The notes below the pieces were generated by a model that saw only the letters and a list, made by a program, of their open reading frames with translations, searched no databases and was not told the DNA's origin. Shown here piece by piece: positions 55,137-64,000 of a DNA stretch of 64,000 nucleotides (position 1 is its first letter; every line of letters starts with the position of its first letter). Origin of the DNA: Symbiodinium natans (taxonomy: Eukaryota > Sar > Dinophyceae > Suessiales > Symbiodiniaceae); the NCBI GenBank assembly GCA_905221605.1, contig CAJNDS010000557.1, forward strand, positions 39,182-103,181, written 5' to 3'. Made by a program: the position numbers and the translations under genes.

Positions 55137-58100
55137 TCAGCACCCCTGAAAGGCATAGATTGCATCTCTGACAGCTAGCCATGATCGTGAGCTGTGGAAC
55201 TTCTCAAGCAAAGCATTGCTGGCCATGGTTCCTTCCGGTTGCTCCATCTCAAGCACGTAAAGTAGCAGGTAAAGCAGCTGAGCCAGCCGGCGGACACAAG
55301 TGCGCTCGGCTACTGTAGCCCCTGGCACAGACTTTATTTAGACTGTATGCGGCCTTCTGAAAAACTCGCTGAACCCTTAAACACCCTTGATGTCCATATG
55401 GTCACCAGCAAGGACTGAGCGAACATTGGAAACGCTACCGGAATCGCGAATCAAAAGTTTGCAGCCGAACCCGGAAATGGCTTTTATTTTGTGGCCTGTC
55501 CGGTGAGTAACGCTGAAGCCCACGGCACCTCAACTTCTTCTTTCAACCTTACTCACTAAACCCCAAACCCTAAACCCTAAACCCTAGACTCCGAGCTCTG
55601 GGCAGCGATGCGAAGGACGCATCGTCCAGAACACGTGGTAGCCTTGGTCACATCAACCTTCCAAGATAGGCGGCCAGCACAAACCTGCTGTAGCGCGACT
55701 CCATGCTCAACCGGTAGCTCAAGTTCAAACTCCTTCGATGAACTTCAAAACGTTTCGACCTGACCATCAAACCCACCGCCCAGCCCGATACAGCTTAATG
55801 GCTTAGTGTTTGCCTGGATGCCTAACATTACGAAGCAGTGAATGGGCCGTGGGATCAAAACCTGAAGGTCGCTATTGACAAATCCTGCTCAGCAGGTTGC
55901 GACGATGTCTGTTCTTCAGGCAATGTCACAATGACCTTTAGTGGGTGGGATTCACCTTTGGTCCGAGGCCAGCGCACATGGTCTTTCAGGTACTGCCTCG
56001 TCCCAAGCACAGCTCTTGCAACTTGACTCCGTGCAAGAGTCTTCTACAGGCAAACAATCCAAACATGGACAGCTGATGCCCGTGTTCGTGTTACTCGGTC
56101 ACGTTGGTCTTGCTGGATGGCGAGCCGCTTGTGTTCATGAATCAAGGGCAAGGCCTGGGTAATGAGGAGCAGCAGGCATGCACTTCTCTTGTTTACAAAG
56201 GCACAAAGAGTTGAGTCGCTGGCAAACGGTAGTTAAGGTGGATCAGTTCCAGCCTGGGTGTCTCAACACTTTCTGCAGATCTTCAAGCTTGACATGTAAG
56301 TCGTTCATACACGCGCTCCGAAATTTGACGAAGGAGGCTGCGCCCTGCCAAAGATCTGGAAGGGCCGTCTTAGATACACTGAACTCACCACACCAAAACG
56401 ATGCCAAAAGACCGTGAGGGATGCAAAAGCAGGAAGAGAGCGCTTGCACAAGCCTTCTTGAGCCTTTCAGCACGCACACACCCGCAGCCACGCAAAGTTG
56501 CAAGCTCTAGGCACACTACGGGACAAGCTCTTTGGCATCCAGCAAGCACAAAGTCCACCCAAAAAGCACCCAAGTTGACTCGGGAAAAGCTGCCAGGCGC
56601 CCAGACATCTCAGCGTCTTGGAAGGCCAAGACCTTGAAAGCAACGAAAAGGTGACATCCTCTTTTCGAGGAAGGTCCAATCAAACCCCAGCCTCGTCCTG
56701 AAGCTACCGGCAGTACGGTTTCTCACAGGTTGTATAATACACGGCCCCCTCCTTCTTGCTTGTCCTGTCTTGTGCCTTTGCTCGGCTGCTCGATATTTGT
56801 CCCAAGCTCCGAACCTCTTTGAAGCGGACAGCCACCTGGCTGCATCTGGCGACAGGAAAACACGCACTTCTTCACTGAGACTTCTGACCTCTCTGTCTGC
56901 AAAACCCGGCACATAGAAAGAGTCTTCTATGCCCCTCAAACGAAAAGAGAGCAACCTACAAACAGAGCTCTGAATCGTGCACGCAGTGTAGGAGTGTCGA
57001 TGGAATGACACTGGCTGCCACAATACAGTTGTACTTCACGAGTTGTACTTCACGCCACTCTTGTTTGTGACTATCTCTTCGGCCCACAACTGTCTCGCCT
57101 TCAGCATTTGTCGGTGACAAATGCGCTTCTCTGCCGGTATGCCTCGAACTCCAGGAATCTGTTGGGAATGTTGTGGCAATGCAGTAGTATTGCCTTGACA
57201 ACTGCCTCTCACTAGCTGCTAGCCCCTTCTGGGATGCGATCAGACGCACGTCCGAGTTCGCGGATATGATACGTCTAAAAAGCTCAGAACCATTGTCTGG
57301 CCCCTGGTTGCCAGGTCAGGCCAGCGTGCAAATGAACGTCTGAGAAGTGTGCCGTCATCGTACTCAAGCATGCCCATCACGTCCTCGTAAATGTCGTGCC
57401 TCCATGAACAGTGTGGCAGTCCGGAGATATGAAGATTTAAGCGTACTTATCACCCGGAACAGAAGCTTCGTCAATCAGACCACCGAGGAACATTCGACGG
57501 CTTCAGTGGGTTCCAGAATGGGCCAGACCACGAAGAGCATTCGAAGTGCACAGCCCAAGAGCACTCCAAGATCCCCCCAAAACCCCAATGCAGTGTCACG
57601 ATCCCCAAAGCGATGACAGTCCGTGCACTTTTGCGCGAATTCGGGGGCACGATCAACTTCCTGCACCCTTCATGTATGGACCCCAGGACCCCAGAGTGCC
57701 AAGTACTGCTTGAGGAAAAACCAAGACACCTTCACTATGCCTGCGCGATTTCGGCAAGGTGAGAACTGATGCTAGAAAATGCCAAATGACAGCTTCCAAA
57801 TGTCGAGAGATGTAAGTCTCGACGTCCTACCAGTCTGCATCTCATTATCAGGCAGTAGCAGGCACCTCAGGTACCGCTGGGTGACTCGCTGGTTCGCCAA
57901 CAAGAAAACCTTGGCAAGGCTTTCCACGCCAACGACATGGACATAACATGATGAGTATGACATTGCTTCGGCTTTACATCTACAGCAATAACCAACCAAG
58001 ATCTTTGCTTCTGATCCAGCTGCTGATAACTCTTTGAGCTTGGACGTGGCGAAACGACCGCAAACACGACCACCCAAACCACACAAGTGCTCAGCGAAGG

Positions 58101-58745
58101 GAGCACCTGACTTTAGAAGACGTCGTCCAACAATCCCGGTTTGCATCACACAGTCATGATGTGGTGGAGCAAGAACACAGGGATTGGCGACACACGTGCA
58201 ATTTGTCAAGCGAAATGGACGCATGAAATGAAATGAGAATGAGAAATTAAAGTGAAATCAAGCGAAATGGAAAGAAAGGTCTCTGGAGCTGCAGCGCCGC
58301 GCACCTTGTGTGCACAAGTCCCGTACATGAAGCTGCAAGCCGAGACAAACATCCATGCTCGGCACAAGGGAGGCGCACAGTTCGAACTCTCGCGTGGGAA
58401 GCCCGGCGTCAAGACAACAGAATGCAGCGAAGGAGACTGTGCGCGCAAGAGCCTCCAGTTTCCAGAGTCCGAGTGAGCCGCAGGCTCTTTGGGAGCCCTC
58501 CTACCATTAGACTGGACCTACCGGACACTGAAAGAGATAGCTGACAAGTTGGTGCTGAGGCCAGAGATGACCTGAGAGTACGATTTCCCGAGTTCGAAGA
58601 GCTGCACTGCAGAACCCTTCAGAATTCAGAATTCAGAAACTGGTTGGAGTTCCACATTTAGTGAGGGAAGAAGTCGGGCGAAGCACCGAAAACATGCTGG
58701 CAGACTGACTCAAGCAGTGAATTCTTGAACTTCTCGGCTCTTCTC
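55137..58745 (-). CDS. unrecognised multi-exon gene
   Basis: Exon-like minus-strand blocks, high to low: 58745..58687 (RRAEKFKNSLLESVCQHVF, AG|G and GT), about 58060..58000 (FATSKLKELSAAGSEAKIL), 57909..57831 (VFLLANQRVTQRYLRCLLLP, GT donor), about 57600..57490 (a hydrophobic stretch, GVLLGCALRMLFVVWPILEP), 56934..about 56745 (GIEDSFYVPGFADREVRSLS and RVFLSPDAARWLSASKRFG) and 55325..55150 (RLAQLLYLLLYVLEMEQPEG and LLEKFHSSRSWLAVRDAIYA). They look coding by their helical patterns and splice-like edges. I recognise no family and could not join phases, so they may belong to more than one gene. The lowest block may also be 5' sequence of the ABC transporter gene that starts just below. Confidence 0.4.
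55560..55588. repeat. interstitial telomere-like repeat (CCCTAAA)
   Basis: ccccaaaccctaaaccctaaaccctag: three and a half units. Confidence 0.85.
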
Positions 58746-58749
58746 CTGA

Positions 58750-59781
58750 GATTTGCTTCGGGAGATGGAAGCATGGCAATACAGACATGTGAGTGCTGAA
58801 TGGGCCTTCCATACCCGAGGTCGCTGCGCCCTTGGCGATGAACCAAAGCCAAACTAATTCCTGGCCGCATCATGACAGGATAGATTCTTTGGGGATCGAT
58901 GCCTCCACTCCAGAAGTTGGTTTTGGGTTGGCGACCCGACCCTAAAAACCACAGGCCATCCTGATTGTTTATGATTCTTTTCTTGAGGGCATAACATGTC
59001 TAAGCTCGAAACGAGCTCCTGCTCAGCGCCGGCATCTTCCGCTGTGTGAAAAGCCTGGCCCAACTTTGTTCAGCTGGAGAAGTCAAGGTCCTATAACACA
59101 AGAGGTTACACATGCCGCTGGTTGTTCTTCTGCTTGCGGTTGTGAAGTCACCGGCTGCGACTCGGAAATCTGATATACGCATATCTGACGCGTACTAGAT
59201 TCCTGCTACTTTCTTCTCCGAGCCAGGCCAAAACCGTCACAGGGCAGCCTGCCGAAGCGCGGTGATGAATTGGGGGTCCATGCACTCGCAGGCCAGCTGC
59301 TGTCGGTAGGCTGGTGGCACCTGAGGTGCTGCCGCGGCCGGGTTGGGCTTAGGCCTCAAAGAACAGAAACAGGGACCCTCCTGTTATCAAGAAACCGCTT
59401 TGGGCAAAGGGTGTGGAATGTGTGGATCTCATGCCCTGAAGCTGCAAAACGACCGCCAGTAATCTGCTGGTGCAGCACCTGCAGCGGATTATATTGGCAT
59501 GCACATAAACCCTGAACTCCAAGACTTGGGAATGTTGCTGGTAGGCCCTTACAGTTGCAGGCTTTTTAAAAGCACTCAAGCTCGGCCAAGAAGCGAAGGA
59601 CAGGCAGCGGGCAAGCTCTTCAAGATCTCAGTGCCAGAAGTTGCATTCACAGGATGCACATAAGGCAGGGAATACACCCATGTACGTGCGCCATCTGAGT
59701 GCAGGGAAGGGCGAGGGGCGGGGGGGGGTCGGGCAAACACGCTGCTCTCGGCCACTTCATTCGGCCCCATGCTTGCTCGAC

Positions 59782-59815
<34 letters not shown>

Positions 59816-60160
59816 CTCTCTGTTGAGAGACCTTTTTTTGCTCTGTTTTCAGAGAGTGCCTCGGGCTTCAGGAGGTGATTGCAATCACTTCAATGTGGTG
59901 GACAACGAAATGTGCTTCGCATCTTTATTCCGAGTCCGTGCTTTGCACAGTGCCGGAGCGCCTAACATTCTCTTTGACGGAGCTGTTGCGTAACAACTTC
60001 GGCGAGACGCTACAACCGCTAGATGTCGCGCGTCATATATGGAACCTCAGCGGGTCTGGAAACGATACATAGGCTTCCTCCTTCTTCTGCTCGCCTTGAT
60101 GTAGCAGGGTCTTGAAGCATCTTGAAGCGAAACAGCTTCCAAAGCGCATCAAAACCACGG
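58750..60160. other. no gene recognised; GA microsatellite at 59784-59812
   Basis: No exon series with shared phase or family motif was found. A run of about 14 GA units lies at 59784..59812 and a short poly-G at 59720. The stretch separates the SAM-membrane gene A from the unrecognised gene below. Confidence 0.5.
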
Positions 60161-61285
60161 TTACAAAGAAGCTTTATCTAGCTGCTCATACTCCACCGCA
60201 TCACAGGCTTCCGCTTCTGGCGCCTCGGCTCTTTTCTCCAAGGCCCTCTGTGACAGAGCTTCAAGAAGGGAAGCCCGATCGCGAGGCACTCCATCAGTGC
60301 AAACTGGAGCCGCGCAAAGGAGTCCAGAATGCATGGTGAGCCGTAGCAGAGGCCGCAAAGAAAGCATGGATCCGTTCATCACCCGTGGCCTACGGCCTGA
60401 GTCGTCCTTGCCCAGTTTGGGAGCAAAGAGCAATATCAAGACGACTGGGACGATGGTGCAAGGATATGCAATGGCCCACACCATCCAAGCAGCATACCCC
60501 CCAAGTTGTGCAGCTAGCACAAGTAGAACCCAAGGAAGGAAACCCCAAACGATCACCAGGAAGAATATCCCTACCTCAGCCATCAGATCCGTGCCGAACG
60601 CGTCCAGGAACAGTTGGAAGTTCGCGGCACCCACGTCGGTGACCAGCACAGATGTGATGTGAACCAGGGAGAAGTGGAAGAAGATGACGATGCTATACAT
60701 CATGCTGTAAATCAGGCATGCCAGCCTGATCGGTGACTGGGGCATCCCATCCGCATCCCACTGCATCTCCACCCCAATGGACACCGAAGTGGGAAGGACT
60801 GTGGCAAGCAGGAGGAGGGTCAGGAGGTTGTAGCTGTCCAGCTGTGACATCAGAGTCTCACGAACTGCATCGGGTGACCTCCCCGACATTGCTAGGTGCT
60901 CGAACCATGGCTTCTTGTGGTCGGCCCAGGCCAAGCTGTCGAATACGGCCGCCACCTGCTTCACCCGGCTCCACGCAGACCGGGGCTTGCGGCGGGAAAT
61001 CTCTGGCAGCGGCCGCCGCAACTCCTGCCACTTTGGCTCCACGCTTGGTGCCTCTGACCCCAGCTGAGACAAACTGCCAAGCAGCTTGGCACGCTCCACA
61101 GCACTTTCGACGCCAAGCTCCTGAAGGCCCTCGTGGCCAAGGAAGCGCAGTGCGGAGCCCGAGACGCCCTTGCGGAGTGCGGCTTCGCCGACTCCGGCGT
61201 GGCCCGCCTCCGTCAGCCAATCCCTCACAGCCGCCGGCGACCAGTCCAGCGAGGACTCCTCGGACTTGGGCCGAGCGCGCTGCAT
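60161..61285 (-). CDS. SAM-domain multi-pass membrane protein, copy A
   Basis: Single open frame of 374 codons from the ATG at 61285. The frame continues to 61345 only through a GTG, and an in-frame TAA lies a few bases after the splice acceptor upstream, so this ATG is preferred. Residues about 12-75 form a SAM domain (LDWSPAAVRDWLTEAGHAGV, LRFLGHEGLQELGVESAVER). A basic segment with SRRKPRSAWSRVKQVAAVFD follows. Then come four to five hydrophobic segments: LLTLLLLATVLPTSVSIGVE, a second around LIYSMMYSIVIFFHFS, a third around FFLVIVWGFLPWVLLVLAA and a fourth around WAIAYPCTIVPVVLILLF. The C-terminal tail is charged. The protein probably sits in a membrane with the SAM domain in the cytosol for oligomerisation. 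No transporter or enzyme signature is seen. It lies 0.7 kb downstream of its paralogue B. The front half is nearly identical to B; the helix 3-4 region is clearly different. Confidence 0.85.
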   Translation of the reverse strand: MQRARPKSEESSLDWSPAAVRDWLTEAGHAGVGEAALRKGVSGSALRFLGHEGLQELGVESAVERAKLLGSLSQLGSEAPSVEPKWQELRRPLPEISRRKPRSAWSRVKQVAAVFDSLAWADHKKPWFEHLAMSGRSPDAVRETLMSQLDSYNLLTLLLLATVLPTSVSIGVEMQWDADGMPQSPIRLACLIYSMMYSIVIFFHFSLVHITSVLVTDVGAANFQLFLDAFGTDLMAEVGIFFLVIVWGFLPWVLLVLAAQLGGYAAWMVWAIAYPCTIVPVVLILLFAPKLGKDDSGRRPRVMNGSMLSLRPLLRLTMHSGLLCAAPVCTDGVPRDRASLLEALSQRALEKRAEAPEAEACDAVEYEQLDKASL

Positions 61286-61370
61286 GCCGCGCCGGCGCTG
61301 GTGGGAGCCGTGCTCCAGCACGGCCGCGCGGCCAGAGATCTCCACAGCAGCGACTCTATACTGTTATGAT

Positions 61371-61388
61371 CCTGCAGGAAAAAGAAAT
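61371..61388 (-). promoter_or_regulatory. splice acceptor upstream of copy A (trans- or cis-splicing)
   Basis: On the minus strand tttctttttcctgcag|G is a textbook pyrimidine tract plus AG|G, 86 nt upstream of the copy A ATG. Because the following leader has an in-frame stop, it best fits a spliced-leader addition site or the end of a 5'-UTR intron. Confidence 0.55.
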
Positions 61389-61389
61389 T

Positions 61390-62002
61390 GCACACTAAGA
61401 AGGTTGTGCCGTTCCTTATCAGTGCTCTAGCCAGTCTGCACGCCTACCGTATTGCATACGTTCCTGTCATGGAGATTTCCGCAACTCCCTCTGTCAACAT
61501 TGCGTGGGTTTTCAAGACCAACAGCTGCGAACAGGACACAAAATCGAACCCGAACCCCGGTGGCTTCGGGGGGAATATTGAACACACGCCGAAAGAGCCT
61601 GGACTGCCACAAATTCTGGCATCTTCTGAACAAGCCTGAAAACAGTCCGTTCATGAAGGCTAGGGGTGCTGGGATGTGTGCTATGGGATGTACTGAAATG
61701 GTTCTTTCATGCCACTTGATGCAGCAAGTGCGGCAAGCTTGCAGGCAACTCCTTCGCTTCTCATTTTGGCATCGTGGCCTCAAGTTGCCTTTGAGCATGA
61801 GCTGGGTCCACGCGCACATGTCCACATTGGGACGCTTTTTTCCTGAAACTCGAGTCCTTAAGCCCGTCTACCTGAATAGTTTGGGCTTCAAGATGCAGCA
61901 TGCCTGCTCAAATCCCGTTTGGATGTTTCTGTGGCAAGCGCCCAGTGCCATGGTCAAGCTGCTTGCAGAGCTGCCAAGGCACGGAATGGCATCTACACAG
62001 TA
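61390..62002. other. spacer between SAM-membrane copies
   Basis: Open frames exist on both strands (184 codons plus, 132 minus) but show no motif. I treat the stretch as the intergenic spacer of the tandem pair, holding the 3' end of copy B and the upstream signals of copy A. Confidence 0.5.
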
Positions 62003-63214
62003 CTAGAGAACAGCTTGCGCGAGCTGTTGTTCCACCTCCTCCTCCTCTTCAGGCTCCGGTGACTTACAATCTTCTGACATGTCCGTTTCCCCAGGAGCTG
62101 CCGCAACTTCTGTAGCCCTCTGCGAAAGAGCTTCAAGTAGGGAGCTCCGATCCCGAGGGACCCCCTCCATGTCCACTGGAGCCACACAGAGGAGGCCGCA
62201 GTGCAGCGTCAGCCTCAGCAGAGGTCGCAGATTAAGGACCGCCGCATCTGCCAGCCGCGGCCTGCGGCCCGAATCGTCCTTGCCGAGCAACTTTGCAGCA
62301 AAGAACAGAAGGAAAACAACTGGAACAAGGACTCCTGGATACGCAATGGCCCAAACCATCCAATGAGCAGACTCACCAATTACCGCGGCCATCGACAGAA
62401 GAACCCAGGGGAAAAAACTGAAGTATATCACCAGGAAGAATATGCCTACATCAGCCATCAGATCAGTGCCGAACGCGTCCAAGAACAGCTGGAAGTTGGC
62501 GGCACTCACGTCGGCGACCAGCACAGATGTGATGTGAACGAAGGAGAAGTGGAAGAAGATGACGATGCTATACATTATGCTGTAAATCAGGCATGCCAGC
62601 TTGATCTGTGACTGGGGCATCCCATCCGCATCCCACTTCAGCTCCACCCCAATGGACACGGAAGTGGGGAGGACTGTGGCAAGCAGGAGGAGGGTCAGGA
62701 GGTTGTAGCTGTCCAGCTGTGACATCAGAGTCTCACGAACTGCATCGGGTGACCTCCCCGACATTGCTAGGTGCTCGAACCATGGCTTCTTGTGGTCGGC
62801 CCAGGCCAAGTTGTCGAATACGGCCGCCACCTGCTTCACCCGGCTCCACGCAGAACGGGGCTTGCGGCGGGAAATCTCCGGCAGCGGCCGCCGCAACTCC
62901 TGCCACTTTGGCTCCACGCTTGGTGCCTCTGACCCCAGCTGAGACAAACGGCCAAGCAGCTTGGCACGCTCCACAGCACTTTCGACGCCAAGCTCCTGAA
63001 GGCCCTCGTGGCCAAGGAAGCGCAATGCGGAGCCCGAGACCTCCTGGCGCAGTGCGGCTTCACCGACTCCGGCGTGGCCCGCCTCCGTCAGCCAATCCCT
63101 CACTGCCTCCGGCGACCAGTCCAGCGAGGACTTCCCGGACTTGGGCCGAGCGCGCTGCATGCCGCGCCGGCGCTGGTGGGAGCCGTGCTCCAGCACGGCC
63201 GCGCGGCCAGACAT
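62003..63214 (-). CDS. SAM-domain multi-pass membrane protein, copy B
   Basis: 403 codons from the ATG at 63214 (MSGRAAVLEHGSHQRRRGMQ); the frame extends upstream only with a TTG. Layout as in copy A: SAM domain (LDWSPEAVRDWLTEAGHAGV), basic linker, four to five membrane segments. In helices 3-4 it reads FFLVIYFSFFPWVLLSMAAV and WAIAYPGVLVPVVFLLFFAA. The C-terminal tail is longer and strongly acidic (CKSPEPEEEEEVEQQL). Over about the first 235 shared residues I count roughly 16 differences from copy A, whereas the segment after that and the tail differ much more. Intronless as far as can be seen. Function unknown. Confidence 0.85.
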   Translation of the reverse strand: MSGRAAVLEHGSHQRRRGMQRARPKSGKSSLDWSPEAVRDWLTEAGHAGVGEAALRQEVSGSALRFLGHEGLQELGVESAVERAKLLGRLSQLGSEAPSVEPKWQELRRPLPEISRRKPRSAWSRVKQVAAVFDNLAWADHKKPWFEHLAMSGRSPDAVRETLMSQLDSYNLLTLLLLATVLPTSVSIGVELKWDADGMPQSQIKLACLIYSIMYSIVIFFHFSFVHITSVLVADVSAANFQLFLDAFGTDLMADVGIFFLVIYFSFFPWVLLSMAAVIGESAHWMVWAIAYPGVLVPVVFLLFFAAKLLGKDDSGRRPRLADAAVLNLRPLLRLTLHCGLLCVAPVDMEGVPRDRSSLLEALSQRATEVAAAPGETDMSEDCKSPEPEEEEEVEQQLAQAVL

Positions 63215-64000
63215 TTCCAATAGAGATGTCTCGATGCCTCGAACCCACAAGGCTGCCTCGAACTGTGTATTCAAGCCTCTCGTGTAATGCCCTCCGTCAT
63301 GCAAGGTTCAATGCAGCTTACTGACCGTGGGTCTTATGATGAACGCGCAGCTACTGCTTGCCAAACCCTCAGAAACTGTGTCCCAAACTCTGTGTCTCTG
63401 GTGGAGGCAGCAGACGCTTGGCCTTAAACCCAGGCCGCTCAGTCAACATCGTCAACAGCCCCGAAACTCCAGGTCTTTAGGAAAGCCTTGGCAGCCTTGG
63501 CACTACTCTGGTGCAATGCCTGCTGAGACCCAACAAGCAGCACACAGCCCAAAGTTCATGCTGAACATGCAACACCCTTGCTACCAGTAGGCGGAGGTGT
63601 GTTTGTTAGGTCTGGTTCTCCTCATTTTTGCTCGGTTTGGCTCCCTGTGCCTGACTGCTCAGAGGCATCAACTGCTGCAAGCTACAGCATGTCCAAGTAT
63701 TGGGCATCTTCACACAAGCTCAAACAGCTATAAACGTGTTGCTGCTGTGCAGAGGCTCCACATGCTGCAATTTACTGCATTGCCAGGTTTTGGGCAGCCT
63801 CAAACATATTGCAGCAGATTGCCCCCTTGGTGGCTGCACCCACGCTCCGACATGCTCCGAACGCATTTCAAGGCGCGACTGTTCTAAGCTTTCCAAGAAG
63901 TTCGATGTAAATTGCAGCGTTTCTGGCTGTCCACGAGCGACAGATGCTGTAAATAACATCATGCTTTCGTGAAAAGTTCAAGCAGCTGCTACACGATGGC
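63215..64000. other. no gene recognised; repeat unit near 63.66-63.85 kb
   Basis: Upstream of copy B. Near 63655..63850 two diverged units with gctgcaagctacagcatg / gctgcaatttactgcattg and a ttgggcag segment resemble the tandem unit at 8.66-8.83 kb. No exon is supported, and no clear promoter or pyrimidine-AG site before copy B was found. Confidence 0.4.

Noticed and set aside
61452-62006. Plus-strand frame of 184 codons between the SAM genes
   Set aside because: Antisense to the unidirectional block, no family features, overlaps a comparable minus-strand frame.
60733-63324. Long plus-strand frames opposite the two SAM genes
   Set aside because: They are shadows of the GC-rich SAM coding sequence and share its duplication.
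1-64000. CRISPR array, bacterial operon or prophage
   Set aside because: No spaced identical repeats, no Shine-Dalgarno spaced genes; introns and telomeric repeats show a eukaryotic nuclear genome.

Overview
The window looks like nuclear DNA of a dinoflagellate, most likely of the Symbiodiniaceae type. Four things point there. TTTAGGG-type telomere-like repeats are scattered inside the sequence. Coding exons are short (about 40-120 bp) and spread over many kilobases. Introns mostly start with GC, GT or GA and end in AG followed by an exon G. There are partial copies of the dinoflagellate spliced leader. Every coding feature I trust lies on the minus strand, as expected from unidirectional dinoflagellate gene blocks, so the layout below is given in transcription order, from high to low coordinate.

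63.2-60.2 kb: two tandem single-exon genes (B and A) for proteins with an N-terminal SAM domain and a multi-pass membrane region. About 58.7-55.1 kb: exon blocks of an unrecognised gene. 54.9-26.9 kb: one very large ABCB/MDR-type full ABC transporter gene, rebuilt here from about 49 short exons in the order N-terminal tail, TMD1, NBD1, charged linker, TMD2, NBD2, stop. Its introns hold most of the simple repeats of the window: AC/GT, CT, GTCT, TA and AT tracts, a CCCCACGCGTTTTCGCC minisatellite, degenerate telomeric repeats, a probable retrotransposon relic, a 24-nt hairpin and a spliced-leader relic. 25.2-21.1 kb: exon blocks of another unrecognised helical protein. 19.5-13.5 kb: sparse exon candidates (acidic, serine-rich, K/E-rich) plus a 130-bp inverted duplication. 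13.2-12.1 kb: a two-part gene with two HxT motifs, probably a 2H phosphoesterase. 11.9-9.8 kb: an intronless secreted protein with three cysteine-rich modules and a GH2-like glycosidase barrel, with a spliced-leader relic in its 5' leader. 3.2-2.7 kb: a two-exon lipocalin-like (calycin) protein. The first 2.6 kb hold mainly simple repeats.

The genes do not form an obvious pathway. The main results are the reconstructed 28-kb transporter with its non-canonical splice sites and matching intron positions in its two halves, the likely retroposed glycosidase gene, and the SAM-membrane duplicates that are alike in front and divergent behind. All exon boundaries were read by eye from protein-motif continuity and AG|G signals and have not been checked against RNA.
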